Positions 44,661 to 56,245 of a stretch of 64,000 nucleotides of DNA are shown one piece after another. The notes below the pieces were generated by a model. The model did not search any database. It saw only the letters and a list, made by a program, of their open reading frames with translations, and had not been told where the DNA came from. The DNA is from Aldrovandia affinis (Eukaryota > Chordata > Actinopteri > Notacanthiformes > Halosauridae): NCBI GenBank assembly GCA_029706075.1, contig JAINUG010000137.1:1247501-1311500 (forward strand), read 5' to 3'. Numbering within the stretch: the first letter of the stretch is position 1; each line of letters opens with the position of its first letter. A program made the position numbers and the translations under genes.

Positions 44661-47600
44661 ACCGCCTCACAGGACGGGGCTTCTAAAAATCCATCCCTGC
44701 TCATTACTGACAGACCGGTCGTGTTATTAGCCGACGCAGTTGAACACCTTTTTTAGCGGATGTAACAGAGATTGTGTGCGCACCAGAGCTGCCGTGATGT
44801 GTAAATGGAGTCGTAAAACCGGGTGGCCTGTCTATTGAGGGAAGACCATGATATCTCTCTGCAATGGCACATCGGGTTTCAGAATGTGAGGCACATTTCA
44901 GTACACACTGTACAACACAGAAATGTGATACGCATTCATTCATATTTGTAACATATTCATTCTAACAGCTATGGCCCTTTGTCCTCAATGAAAGAACAAT
45001 ATTATTTATTTGTCGGTAAGTTTTAGTTCTTTAACATCGCCATAAAATTTGATGAATAAAAGGTATAGTGCGATAATCCGGAGAGAAAAAAACCCAACCC
45101 CAGAATGCTTGCTTTCATGCAGTGCTCAAGCTAACTCTTAAAAAAAAAGTTGTTCTTTTCTTCCTGCCCCCTCAAAGTGTTTTTGGTAATTGTGGTCCGA
45201 CTGAACCGAGAGCCTCAGCCTCCTCTGTAACGGCGTGCGTCATCAGAGCGCTGTGTGTCCTATGCGTTTTGGCAGAGAAATTACCAATTTCCCGTGATTC
45301 ATTTCAATGTACGAGGCCTTTATCAGTCTCTGGGTAGAGAGACTGATGTTTGTCGCGCCTAGACGCAGCCTAGAAAGCACAATCTCATTTCCCCCTTCGA
45401 CTGTGTGTCTCGTTCTCCCTCCCCCCCACCGGCAGGAGCAGGAGACAGGATCACAAGTACCTACTGCGATAAGACCAGATGGATTGTATTGAGAAAGCGA
45501 GGCGGCTGAAAGACAAAACGGCAGAAAGGAACTTCATCCGAACGCTTTTGTGTGAGGTTTGAATTACGAGCGGGCACTTTTCTTTGCTGATCTGACGTAC
45601 GCAGATCGGAACAGATCGACAACAAACGGTGGGGTTTGTCCAATTAAAAAAAGCCCATTGATGTAGCGAGGAGATCGCGTCTCTGCGCTGTGAACGCGCA
45701 CAATGCTTCTGCTCCCACCCGGAGCGGCCTGCTTATATTCTGTTGTTCTTATGAAAATATTTATCGGTCTCCGAGGCAAACGCAGAAGGGCAGATTTTTG
45801 TTTAGTTTTCAGCAGCGTCTCTGTGTTAAATGACGGTTTGTAATATGCATACATTCAGAGAAGTAAGAATCCAGAAACATCCACTGGGCAAGTTTGACGG
45901 ACAAGCCGGGGCATGCATTGTTTTTTAATAGGAGTATTGATTTGGGCCGAGATGTTTATACTTTTTTTTTTAAAGACCTTGACATGCTGGCAGTTATTCA
46001 CCGTGTCCAACAGCGTTTATAAGCCGGAGGCCAACATGTGTCTCCTTAATGGAGGCCTCTGGACTCATCGCCTTCATCACAGCTCACCCAGGGCTCTTAA
46101 CCTGGCCACCATTCCTCACTGGTGCCCAGTACGATATCAGACATATCAGCTATCTGGGCTCACATCCTGAACAGGGAAAATCAATGGGAATGTCTGTGGG
46201 AGAAAAGTAAGTCTTATAAACCTCTTCCAAAACAAAACAAACCCCCCTGCAAAAAACCAATTCCATATCATATTCACAGACATTCAGTCTGTAAGGGATT
46301 TGTTTGTTTCTCTTGAATCGATCAGAGAAGAGTAACGGTTTACGGAGAGGGTTTCAGGTCGTGCAGCGACGCAGTCCTACCTGTGCAGGTGAGGCCGTGG
46401 GGATCGTCTCAGGAAGGAAGCGGGTTCCGGCGCCTGTGTGCGGTTATCCTCTCTCTGGTCCTGGTGCTACGCCCCGCACTCTGCCTGAAACACGGAGGGG
46501 CAATTCAATTACAGGCTGGCCCGAGGTCCCACCAAGGACCTCGCTTTCGTCTCGGTCGCCCCCACAGCTAGATATTAACAAGCGGAAGAAAAAAAACACG
46601 GCCAAAGACCGAGATTCCCTTCACCGTGTGCCACGAAAGACCAACGAGGCGCTGAGAGAGACGGATGAGTCTGCCGGAGTCAACTGAAGTGCGGGAGTCA
46701 CGCTGTCACCTTGATTTCCTCAATCTGCTCCACTTCCGCCACGGCGCTCCACCGTTCCCCGCGAAACAGCGAAACTCGATTGCGCACGGTGCGGAGCCAA
46801 GAGGAGGTCCGGGGAGGAACACAATTAACAGATTTGTCTCTGCCTGTCCTCGGGATATGAAGTTGTTCTGCGACACTGATTTGCTGAACTCCAGCAGTGA
46901 CTCTGAAGAGATTAATGTTGCAGGTGTTGTGCAAACCCCCCAGGCAAGGAGAAGGACTCACAATTAGAAGGAAAGGAAATGATGGTAGCTGTCCCCACAT
47001 AAAATGTGAATGTGGGTGGGTTCTTTTCTTTAAACCTTTCTACCAAAATACATTGTCCTGACTGTTCTTTAAATGGATGATAAGTACTCAACCAACATTA
47101 TGTAAACAAATTCAATTAATATGCCATTATTGTGGAGGTGTACTTGTAGGGTTTGACTGCATGCAGGTTGTGCTATAATGCCATTAAACTCATTATCAAC
47201 CACAGTATATAACAGATGCCAGGAAGGCGAACTTAATGAGATAATGAGATCATTTTTACCATCTTTATTTGAATGATTTAGCCACCCCATCCAAGGGAGC
47301 GATGCAGTCCCACTTTAACATTTGTCCCTGTCTCATAATATATCACATATTTCAACACGTACTATTGTGTTTTTCATTAGTAGTGCACACCATTGAACAC
47401 ATCCCTAAGTGGCACTCTGTCCTGATTTCACTGAATCAGAGTCAGCTTGCAGTGGGGTTATTCTGGTCCTAATTTGGTCATTAAATTCTGTGATTTCAGC
47501 GGGCCTCGCTGTGGGTCACAGCCTTCATGTTACACTAATGTTTCACCCCGCTGTGAACAGGTTCAAAAATGTCTCGAACCGCGCTCGGCCAAATCCCTTG

Positions 47601-48229
47601 GCTGTTCGGGTGCTGGAAACTACAGCCGCGTGTTGTGTGTGTCGAAGGAACGCGTTAACAGGAAACGCAGAGAGAGCGAGGGAGGGAGGGAGGGCGGATG
47701 GGGTGGTGGTGACCTGCCTAAAAAAAAGACGTGTGACATCTCACAACCCGGTGTCAGAGACAGGGAGGCAAAGAACGCACTGTGACTCACTAATTACATT
47801 TCTCATTTCAGTGTCACAACAAACTTCTGCTGCATGACTCCGTGTGTCTGAAACGGGCACAGAGCGTCTACGGCATGTTTGCCCGACCCCTCTGCCAAGT
47901 CTGACGGCGGCAGCAGCAGATGAGGAAGTTTGTTTGTTGTGGAAGGACAGTTCTTCTTCTTTTCGTTTCTTTGAAGCGTGGCGTTTATATGACATTTTCC
48001 CATTTCTGTACACAGTCCTTTGCATTTTTGTTGAACACTGCAAGGTCTTTTGAGCTGCAAGGGTTGGGTAGTAGAGAGCAGACAAGGCAGTGCTCCTGGA
48101 AGAACAGTGAAAACGTACAGGTTGCACACAAAGCTTATCTGTGTCTATCACAGTCGAGGTCGTGTCCCGTAGTAGCGGCTGCCGGTCCCAGAGTAGCGGC
48201 TGGTCCTGTCCTGGTCCAGGTGGCGGGCT

Positions 48230-48292
48230 CATGGGGTGGGGGTAGTTTAATCAATAGAGGGTACAATTGGCCATCATATTGGGAGAAAAATG
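48230..48292 (+). mobile_element. SINE family D tail fragment
   Basis: AGAGGGTACAATTGGCCATC and ATATTGGGAGAAAAA are the 3' end of family D. Upstream similarity is lost. Confidence 0.6.
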
Positions 48293-49102
48293 TGTGGGGG
48301 AGGGGGGGGGAATCATAAATACGTTTTTTAAAATAAATAAAGTACTTTCTCTGGAAACTGGGCCTCATGCCCCTCGTAGAAACCCAGTCACCCAAGTGAG
48401 GGAAGTAGACAGAATCAATGCAAGAAAGATTCATTTGGAGCACTGCTTTTAATTCAACTTCAGGGGAAAATATTCAGACAATCTAGGCCTGATTTCCAGC
48501 TCCCTAGTTGTTTCTAGAGCCCAACTGTTTCTGTTGTATCACCAACGTCATCAGCTGATAATGGGCTTTTAAAAAAATCTCTACTGCCACCGATCACACA
48601 TCGATCCGTCATCCGCCATCGATCATCGATCGATCACACATCAGTCTCTGACGTACATCGTGCATCAGTACTACTTATCCCTCGAAATGTGTATAAATCA
48701 CGTACACATTTGGGCCATTCGTGGCTAGCGCAGCTGGTTTGGCTTTGTTTCCCGTTGACTACGAGGAGACGAGTATTTCATTACTGGGGCCTTGAAGAGG
48801 GCTACAAAGACATCACAAGACGAGCCCTTATGAAAGCACCAGATGGAACAGCCACAGCGCTGCTGATAGCGCTCCTGTTTGTTGTTTTTGTCTCACTGTT
48901 GTGTGTTCAGGAGATACGGGGTTTCCTCACATCCAGTACTCAACAGCCTAATGGAGTGTTGAGTACTAGATGAGTCATATTCAGTTACGGCACCATCTGG
49001 CTTATCACCACTTCCACTTATCCCTGGCACTACTTTTTTTAGATACACACTTCCTGCATGGGAAATGAAGGGCAGGAAATGTCATGATGGGCACTCAGAC
49101 AA
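48293..49102. other. Unique non-coding DNA
   Basis: It contains a cluster of ATCGATC-type short repeats at 48593-48640. No gene recognised. Confidence 0.45.
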
Positions 49103-49252
49103 TATATAATATACGCCATTTAGCAGACGGTTTTATCCAAAGGACTTACAGTAGTGAATGGATACATTTTTCGGTATATGTGGTCCCAGTGGGAATTTAA
49201 CCCACAACCTAAGTGTTGTCAGCACCTTGCTCTATCTATTGAGTCACACAGA
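49103..49252 (-). mobile_element. SINE family B
   Basis: Minus-strand copy with tail GCCATTTAGCAGACGGTTTT, reversed box B GGGAATTTAACCC and reversed box A TATTGAGTCACACAG (plus strand). It is more diverged than the 16597 copy. Confidence 0.85.
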
Positions 49253-50235
49253 CAAATACCTATTTGAGTATTTTAACTCATTACAATGTGAAAACACTCT
49301 TGCAGATCTCAAAATTGCTAAATTGTCAGCAAAACGTTCCTAACCAAAATGTACAATCAAATGAAAGATGAATTTTGTTCTGAACATTGGTGAAAATGTG
49401 TTTAAATGTGTCTGTAGTCTGCAGAAATTTTACCCGTGTCTTAAGGCTTATTAAAATTAAAATATTATTTTAAAATATTTAACTCGGATCCTTTGGGAGT
49501 GACAATTAGCATAAAGACAACAGCTGGTTCCTGGATGAAGTCAAAAGGTATTCATTAATTTGTACATTCACACATATAAAATTATTGCAAGTCGATTGCA
49601 GAGTGTGGGCAGATGGGGGCCGGATCACTCGTTCTGTTGTGGGTTGGTGGCAACACACCGCAAAACTTTGGAAAAGTCTTTCCAAAGTTAAGTTTTTAAA
49701 ATAACATTTTAAAAAGCTTGTCTTGGCACAAATGCAAAGTGAGCATGCAATACCAGTGCACGTGATAGGGGGCGATCATGAGAATTTTCTTTATCTTATT
49801 GATACATCCACACGCAGATAGCATTATTGTAATAGTATTACATATAAGTCTGTCATGTATCAGTACATAATCACAAAATTATTTGTCTAAGAACTGATTT
49901 GTGTTATTTTAAACACTGTATTTGCAAAGATATCAAATGGAGCATGCTGACAACACAATTCATTATTAATAGTAAAACATATGTTGTGCCATCAGCTAAT
50001 TAATCCCCTTTGCCTCAGAAATCAATCGTTCATATGCATCAATGCAGTTCTGCAATCAAACGCACAGTGTGTACAGGCTGATGGGCCTGTAGTCTGAAAC
50101 ATGGCCTCTGGCTCAGTATCCTCGAGGGAGTGGCACAGGCTCCAACTGCAGTCCTCCTTGCGTGGGTGCGGATGGCACAGCGATGATCCCAAGGGCACGG
50201 TGGGCAATTACAAAATGGGGAGAAAAGTTATCGTG
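49253..50235. other. Unique non-coding DNA
   Basis: AT-rich, no gene or repeat recognised. Confidence 0.45.
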
Positions 50236-50480
50236 CAGGTAACTCCCAAAATAAAGGAAACACTTGAGTAAACGAAGGGTTCTGGCAGCTCTGTTGTGGT
50301 GTGGGGTGCATTTTCCTGGCATGGGTAGAGATCCCTTAGAGAGCAAGTTAAATATCAATATAAACACAAAGCCATTCTGAGTCATCAACTTCTTCCTGTG
50401 GTGAAGTATTTCTATCCTGATGGTCTGCTCCAGGATGACAACACCCCCATCCACGGGGCATAGCATGGACGAGAATAGTT
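50236..50480 (+). mobile_element. Tc1/mariner-like element, internally deleted copy 1
   Basis: The left end (AACTCCCAAAATAAAGGAAA) runs within about 40 bp straight into the middle of the transposase gene (GTGGTGTGGGGTGCATTTTC, later AGGATGACAACACCCCCATC). The right part is missing after about 50480. The copy at 58124 has the same left junction. The remaining coding piece is frameshifted. Confidence 0.78.
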
Positions 50481-50565
50481 GAGTTCTGAGTCATATGGCA
50501 CAAGGTGTTTTTTTTGCCAGTATCAGACGGATAGTCTTAAAATGCAACAATGCCTGTCAGTACTT

Positions 50566-50909
50566 TTTTTTTCTCCTAAAATTTATTTCACATTTTTCCT
50601 GTTTTTCTCCCAATTTGGTTGCCAATTATACCCTCTATTTATGTAAATTCACCCTAAATTCCACCGCCCGTCCTCCGGGTCGAGACACACTTTCCGGGCC
50701 GATAGATCCGCCTCTTCCGAGACGGAACTCTACCACAGACGCCTTTTTCCTGCTCCTCGACGGACTCGTGCCGGCTCACCCTCCCCCTCCCCCGGAGGTG
50801 GAAGCCAAACAGCGGCTCTGATCGGGGCTGACGACCAGGGCCGGTCTGCTAGAGACGAGGCTTTCAAACAGCCAAAGTGTGGTGCATTAGACCGCTACGC
50901 TGCCGCCCC
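50566..50909 (-). mobile_element. SINE family D, head subtype 1, near full length
   Basis: On the plus strand it shows CTCCCAATTTGGTTGCCAAT, CGGGTCGAGACACACTTTCC, CCTCTTCCGAGACGGAACTC, the GGGGCTGACGACCAGGGCCG block and the head remnant TTAGACCGCTACGCTGCCGC. Box B is damaged (TTTCAAACAGCC). No clear duplication. Confidence 0.88.
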
Positions 50910-52168
50910 TCCGGTAAACCTTTTTTTAGTGTAGCTACAGCACGGTGAATGCAGAGCGTGATGAAGCTGCGATGCACACTGTACATGCTAACGTTAAAGG
51001 TCAATGACACAGCTGTGCGTACAGTATAACCTACTGATAAGTGAAAATAAATAACGTGAAAAAGAGTGAACTCAGCACTCTACAGCCCTTTAATGTTGTG
51101 GATGATTCAGGTTTCCGCTGTCGTATTGCTTTTTTGATGTACGCTTCAACCCACTGCTCTATATCGTGGGCGGTTTATCTAAGATATCTAACAATATTGT
51201 GTCCACACACCACATTGCATTCACTCTCAGATGATGTCTCAACAGTGTACTTTACCAAAGACATTAGTCTTGAGGATTAGTTTTTTTCTTAGATCTCATA
51301 TTTCAGCGTTTAGCATTACTTTCTCCTAAAGAAATCACGATAATTGTGAAGACCACTATTTTCCAAGAGGTTTTCCGCTCATGCCACTGCATATCGGCCA
51401 CAGTGGCAACAAAAGCAGCGTCGCATCTCTATAACATCTGACCTGTTAATTTCTTTATATGGCGACCTGATTACTGAACTCAAAAGGAGGAGTAAAACAA
51501 GTACAGCGATGATTAAGATCCTCGTCCGTTTGGATAGCAGTAATTAAGCCGCGTCCTGCTATATATAGATAATTAATGAGCGTAGCCAAGGACATCAACG
51601 ACGGGCGGTATTCCAGCGTTCCTTTCAAAATCCTAATGCGTTTTCCGTGTCCCCCCGGGCTCCACTCTGCAGGATGATTGAGCTGCCCTTTGTCCTGGGG
51701 AGGGCCAAATCATTTAACGGCCATTCCTAGCCGCTCCCTGAAGACTGTCCCTTTCCATGACCGCCCTCATTTATTTAGCGGGTCGTGTCAAGCGGGGATA
51801 TCAGAAAACGGTAAATCCACCATCGCCATAAAGGAGGCGTGGGGATGCCTAAGCGCTGCGGCGGATGGCGGTGAAAGGAGCTTGTGTTCAGTGCCCTCTA
51901 CATCGATGCTCTTGGATAGGCTGCCCGTCGGTCAATAGGAAAGGCTGGCGCAGGCCGCCCGCAGGGAGGGTCAGAAGGCGGGCGATGGCGTTTTGGAGAT
52001 CTGAGCCGATTTTCGATTCTCAAAATCCTTTCACTGAAACTATAAAAGATTGTCACCGTAAATATTGAGCAGTGGTGTTCCAGCGGTGAGAAGCCACAAA
52101 AGCAGCGTGCGGTATATCGAACCTGACACGTTTTTCTTTTCTTTTCTTCTTATTATTATTCAACACTT
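50910..52168. other. Unique non-coding DNA, enhancer-like composition in part
   Basis: No repeat or gene recognised. The stretch 51440-52060 is free of repeats with several TAATTA cores and may be a conserved non-coding element. This is inference only. Confidence 0.35.
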
Positions 52169-52229
52169 TGTTGTACGTCGCTCTGAATAAGAGCGTCTGC
52201 CAAATGCCTGTAATGTAATGTAATGTAAT
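52169..52229 (+). mobile_element. SINE A/L2-type tail fragment
   Basis: TGTACGTCGCTCTGAATAAG then AGCGTCTGCCAAATGCC and (TGTAA)n repeats. Head and body absent: either a heavily 5'-truncated copy or the end of the donor LINE. Confidence 0.75.
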
Positions 52230-53005
52230 TATTTTCATAATTATAAAATAGAGAACAATGATTTCTGCGATGATTTCGATATTATGTGTTGTGCATCATA
52301 TGATGTGTAAGGGAAACTAATGGAGTTTAAATATTCAGCGGTGTAGAGTGTCGTATGAAAACAGAGCCACGAAGAGTACCAGGAGAACGGCATCCCTGTG
52401 TCTCAGGTTACTGCTCCATTTAAATGAACATTTTGGTATGCTGGTCATCACAGGTTTTCGTTTTGCCCTATTTCTCTTTGGTCTCTGGCCTCCCTCTCCC
52501 TCCCTCTCATTGGACAGAGGCCACAACTGGTCGCCGCAGGCCCAGCCGCAGGTCTGGGCACAGATTAATCTCCCGTCCCAGATCCCCCAGTGAGGCTCCT
52601 GCAGGCTAGAGCCAGCATTATACTGGACTTAGCATGGCAGTGAAAACGCCTCGTTCCGCCGGGCGGGGGGGGGGGGGGCTCGTCCGCCGGGGTTGTCCAC
52701 AAGCTTTGTGTCACGATTGCACACATTTATTCCACAATAAAATGAGCCTTTGATGCTGATGCCATTTTTACAGATTGCTAAACTGAGTGTTATTCAGAGT
52801 GGAGCACGCAGTAAGCAGTGCTGACAAGCAATATTTGGGTGGGTTCTTACGGTGCTCTAACTTAATACGTCTGGAGAGTAGAAATGGTTTGATGGAAAAA
52901 GATGAAGTTTGATGTGTGTTTATGCAGAACGTGTATCTAGGGGAAACAGGCAAACCGCTCATAAATTCGTTACCAGTTAAATGTGCCTCACAGTGGATTG
53001 AATAA
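52230..53005. other. Unique non-coding DNA with a 14-nt G run
   Basis: A run of 14 G lies at 52665-52678. No gene or repeat recognised. Confidence 0.45.
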
Positions 53006-53021
53006 ATCCATCTGCATTTTC

Positions 53022-53337
53022 TTACATTTATTTCTAATTTTCCCAGTTTTTCTCCCAAATCTGGTTGCCAATTATACCCTCTATCTCAATTCACCCTCCC
53101 ACACGAGTCCGCCGCCCATCCTCCGGGTCGAGACACTCTTTCCGGGCCGATAGATCCACCTCTTCCGAGACGGAACTCTACCACAGACGCCTTTTTCCCG
53201 CTCCTCGACGGACTCGTACCAGCTCACCCTCCCCTCTCCCCCGGAGGCGGACAGCCAAACACCCCCGCCTCCGATCGGGGCTGACGACCAGGGCCGATCT
53301 GGTAGAGACGCGGGTTTCAAACCGTGTCCCTGACAGT
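53022..53337 (-). mobile_element. SINE family D, head subtype 1, 5'-truncated
   Basis: A perfect 16-bp direct repeat ATCCATCTGCATTTTC flanks it at 53006-53021 and 53338-53353. The full hallmark middle is present (plus strand TAGATCCACCTCTTCCGAGA, GGGGCTGACGACCAGGGCCG). It ends 5' at CTGTCAGGGACACGG on the minus strand, so the first part of the head is missing. The duplication indicates a recent insertion. Confidence 0.94.
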
Positions 53338-53557
53338 ATCCATCTGCATTTTCATTTACATTTACAGATGTGGTCAAAAGAAAATACCATGATCCTTTCT
53401 TCAAAAAGGCATGTTTCAAAGCAAGTGTCCTCTGTCCAACAGTCCAAGTATTAGTGCACTTCATGAGAACTAGGCAGAGGTTATGATTTGGCAAGGGAGC
53501 TGCTCTCTGACAACAAGTGCAGAGTACAGCACATGTACTAATCATGTGGCCAATAAA

Positions 53558-53615
53558 ATATGGATATAGCGTCTGCTAGCATTTAGCAGATGTAATGCAA
53601 TGTAAAATGTAAAAT
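53558..53615 (+). mobile_element. SINE A-type tail piece, partly inverted
   Basis: AGCGTCTGCTAG is followed by an inverted echo CATTTAGCAGATG and (AATGTAAA)n tail repeats. A small scrambled tail remnant. Confidence 0.5.
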
Positions 53616-53719
53616 GATATCAAAATAGGGCCTGATCCCTTTAAGACAGGAGGGGGCAAGGAGGGCTGTATCTGGATTTCACGCTGACTTCTGCTCTTAA
53701 TTATTTAATTAGCCCAATC

Positions 53720-53925
53720 ATTTGTGCAAACTGACATTTTAGCTACATTTATGGATAAGCTCATGAATACCGGCTGAAGACCTTTTACTGTGAGCTAATC
53801 AATGAGTGAACCGGCATTGGGTGCATACGACTAATTAGCTAATTGAGCCAGGGTAATTGTTGGAAACAAAAAAACCTGCACACACCGGCCCTCCAGGACC
53901 AGACTTGCCCAATCTAGGGGCAATA
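53720..53925 (-). mobile_element. hAT-like MITE, degenerate
   Basis: On the minus strand it reads TTGGGCAAGTCTGGTCCTGG, AGGGCCGGTGTGTGCAGG and TTTTTTTGTTTCC, the usual start of a fish hAT-type MITE. The other end is not clear, so the left border is approximate. Confidence 0.5.
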
Positions 53926-53997
53926 TTTGAGAAAGGATTCAGGTTTCAGTTTAATGCTTGTCTTTTTGCTTCAGAGCTTGATATTGAATCAATTATT

Positions 53998-54151
53998 GTG
54001 GTTCTCTGTGGCTCAGTAGGTAGAGCACGGCGTTGGCAAGGCTTAGATTGTGGGTTCACTCCCCACTGGGACCACATATACTGATAAATGTATACATTCA
54101 CTACTGTAAGTTGCTTTGGATAAAAGCGTCTGCTAAATGGCGTATATTATG
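53998..54151 (+). mobile_element. SINE family B, full length
   Basis: Box A TGGCTCAGTAGGTAGAGC, inter-box CACGGCGTTGGCAAGGCTTA, box B GGGTTCACTCCCC and tail GTAAGTTGCTTTGGATAAAA. It matches the head unit that is amplified at 19903. Confidence 0.9.
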
Positions 54152-54640
54152 AATCGCGTGTGCTGCTTCCGGTTTCATACTGCATTTGGCTGACCAGTCA
54201 GTCCTTAACTCTGAGAGCTAACTATGAGAGCTCCCCATGGTTCTACTGTATGAGCATTATTAGGGCTTAAATATACTTCACTTAATCGCGCGTACGCAAC
54301 GTGAGTAGCATTGTTCACATACTCCACTGCGTACTTTTTGTCTGTCTGGATGTTTAAAAGCCACTAGGGGGCAGGTCAGAGCCCAAACAAAGTTGTCTCT
54401 GGCCGGCATACGTTGACAACTACTTACCATTCTGCACAACAACATAACAATAAACATGGCGACAGCGGAGGAGGTTGTTTTGATGTACATCGTGAGAAGA
54501 TAGCAGAGAGAGCGGCAGCGGCACCAACATGTACATCGGGATGTGATCACGTATTGTCTTTTTTAAAGTGAAATGTCTAATAAACTGAACTAAACTAAAC
54601 AACAGAGATGGTATATTAGACCATTAAAGGTAACGACAAC

Positions 54641-54760
54641 AGAGAGTATGTTTCTCATTCTACTGATGATAGAGAGTATGTTTCTCATTCTACCGATGAC
54701 AGAGAGTATGTTTCTCATTCTACCGATGACAGAGAGTATGTTTCTCATTCTACCGATGAG
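54641..54760 (+). repeat. 30-bp minisatellite, four units, inside Harbinger
   Basis: Four exact-length units begin AGAGAGTATGTTTCTCATTC. The 30-bp length keeps one frame open (MFLILPMTES repeated), which I regard as accidental. Confidence 0.95.
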
Positions 54761-54804
54761 AGAAATTGGCGATGAAAAGCATCAGTGGGTGAAGCAGAGC
54801 GCCT

Positions 54805-54909
54805 TGCCATCACCCTCCGCTTTCTTGCCATCACCCTCCGCTTTCCTGCCATCACCCTCCGCTTTCCTGCCATCACCCTCCGCTTTCCTGCCATCACCCT
54901 CCGCTTTCT
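54805..54909 (+). repeat. 21-bp minisatellite, five units, inside Harbinger
   Basis: Five units TGCCATCACCCTCCGCTTTC plus one base differ only at the penultimate positions. A partial unit follows. The length is also a multiple of three. Confidence 0.95.
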
Positions 54910-54999
54910 TGCCTGCCCCCACAACTTATATCAGTATTGCGTGGCAGCCATCTTGCATACACGTACGCGCATTTAAAGTGAAGTATATTTAGGCCCTTA

Positions 55000-55768
55000 A
55001 GGTCACGGAAGAGGTTTATGATGGCTACGTTCTTCAAAAGACTATTTCTTAACAGATAATTTTCCAACACTTTCTAAACACCCTACCTACCTCTCACATC
55101 TGCTCAAACGTAACCCCAGACCAAAACAGTACGTACTTTCATACATATACACAGCACGGTACATGATTGTTCTCACTAATAATACCCTTTATACTTCAGT
55201 GCACTTTCAGATTTTCCTTGTCAAATGAAAAGCGCCATATAAATAAAATGTATTATTATTGTTGGACTGCTGTGCAATTACCTCAGCTCACATTGTGTGA
55301 CAGAGGATTAACCTATGGCGTGCGTCGTGTTCAGATGAGTGTAATATTTTGCGCTCGCTTATGGAAATCGAGGGCTCACTCGCTTGGCTTCCATCGTGAT
55401 GGAAGATCACTCTCCATTGACCTCATTCTCTCACTTAACAAATCTCCGAGCCATTCATATGACTACACTCTGCTGGACAGCGATCCCCCGAACGCGCCGC
55501 CTCTCAACGCACAGGCGCCATCGCATTATCATTTCACTCTCCCCACGTCTGGTTACACTATGGCGAGCATTTCCATCGTGGCGTCACTGGGTGCAAGACT
55601 CCACTGCTTTTACCGTGTGACGTCTTACCCCTGCTAAAAAAAAACACCTTTTCCTTCCCAGTGTTACAGGTATGGTACACAGCTGCCAACAACGATGTCC
55701 ATCGCTGTATTACTGCACTGATCTCTTGCGCAAACTATGATTGTTCCTACCATGTATTAATGCACATC
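55000..55768. other. Unique non-coding DNA
   Basis: The first 75 bp are the right half of the Harbinger target repeat. A 156-codon frame at 55167-55637 has no recognisable domain and I do not call it. Confidence 0.4.
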
Positions 55769-55833
55769 TTGTAAGTCGCTCTGGATAAGAGCGTCTGCTA
55801 AATGCTTAAAATGTAAAATGTAAAATGTAATGC
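55769..55833 (+). mobile_element. SINE A/L2-type tail fragment
   Basis: CTTGTAAGTCGCTCTGGATA, AGAGCGTCTGCTAAATGC and (AAAATGT)n repeats. No head is visible upstream. Confidence 0.78.
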
Positions 55834-56150
55834 TCATGATGGGGTGACTTGGGCGGTGACCCTCGGTAGGTCATTGCAGGAGCTTGGCAGTACATTTCAC
55901 ACGTTACCCACACAAGGCTATTACACTACAGTACCAGGCAAGGTACAAATGTGATTCAGGGCAGAGTTTGTTACTGAGCAATTTACCTGCGTTTTAAAAT
56001 GCAGCAGGGCACAGTGTTCGCTGAACCAGCCTAAAGTTGAGTAAAGGAACGACTTTTTTTAATGTTAAATTGTAACTCAAAGTGGTTTAAATAGACCTAC
56101 AATGCTACTATAAAAATATGAAACTCAGGGTTGGATGTATAAAGCATGTT

Positions 56151-56245
56151 TGCATATAAGCATTGTTAGGGCCATTGAAGATTGGTTTATGATGGATATA
56201 TTCTTCAGAAGAATTTTTTTTACAGATGATTTTCTAATAATTTTT
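56151..56245 (+). repeat. Paralogue of the Harbinger target site, without the element
   Basis: TATAAGCATTGTTA followed by GGTTTATGATGGATATATTC and CAGATGATTTTCTAAT matches the joined flanks of the Harbinger element: left TATGAGCATTATTA at 54249-54262, right GGTTTATGATGGCTACGTTC from 55014. Overall identity is perhaps 70 percent over about 90 bp. The TTA here is at 56166-56168. Confidence 0.75.

Larger units (their letters stand above)
42395..48229. other. Long mostly unique non-coding block (5.8 kb)
   Basis: No gene supported. It includes a C run at 43919-43932, a degenerate repeat at 43611-43740, a CpG-rich spot at 44560-44660 and (GAGG)n at 47675-47695. The sequence at 43960-44310 and 45580-45900 is repeat-free and CpG-containing, with no exon I can defend. 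Confidence 0.45.
54263..54996 (+). mobile_element. Non-autonomous PIF/Harbinger element carrying two minisatellites
   Basis: The 734-bp element has terminal inverted repeats of about 35 bp (left GGGCTTAAATATACTTCACT, right the inverse with one early mismatch), each followed by GCGCGTACG. It is flanked by TTA at 54260-54262 and 54997-54999, the target choice of PIF/Harbinger. Near 54457 an ATGGCGACAGCGGAGGAGG start and an Arg-rich stretch resemble the N-terminus of Harbinger transposases, with a stop soon after. The rest of the interior is replaced by two tandem arrays. A related site without the element lies at 56151-56245. Confidence 0.9.

Noticed and set aside
47741-48232. 163-codon minus-strand frame
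   Set aside because: Unrecognisable product with low-complexity segments. No supporting gene structure. Probably chance.
54648-54992. 114-codon frame with repeated MFLILPMTES and SPSAFLP units
   Set aside because: It lies wholly inside a non-autonomous Harbinger element, and its openness follows from array unit lengths divisible by three.
55167-55637. 156-codon plus-strand frame
   Set aside because: No motif or composition typical of protein. Overlapping frames are equally open.
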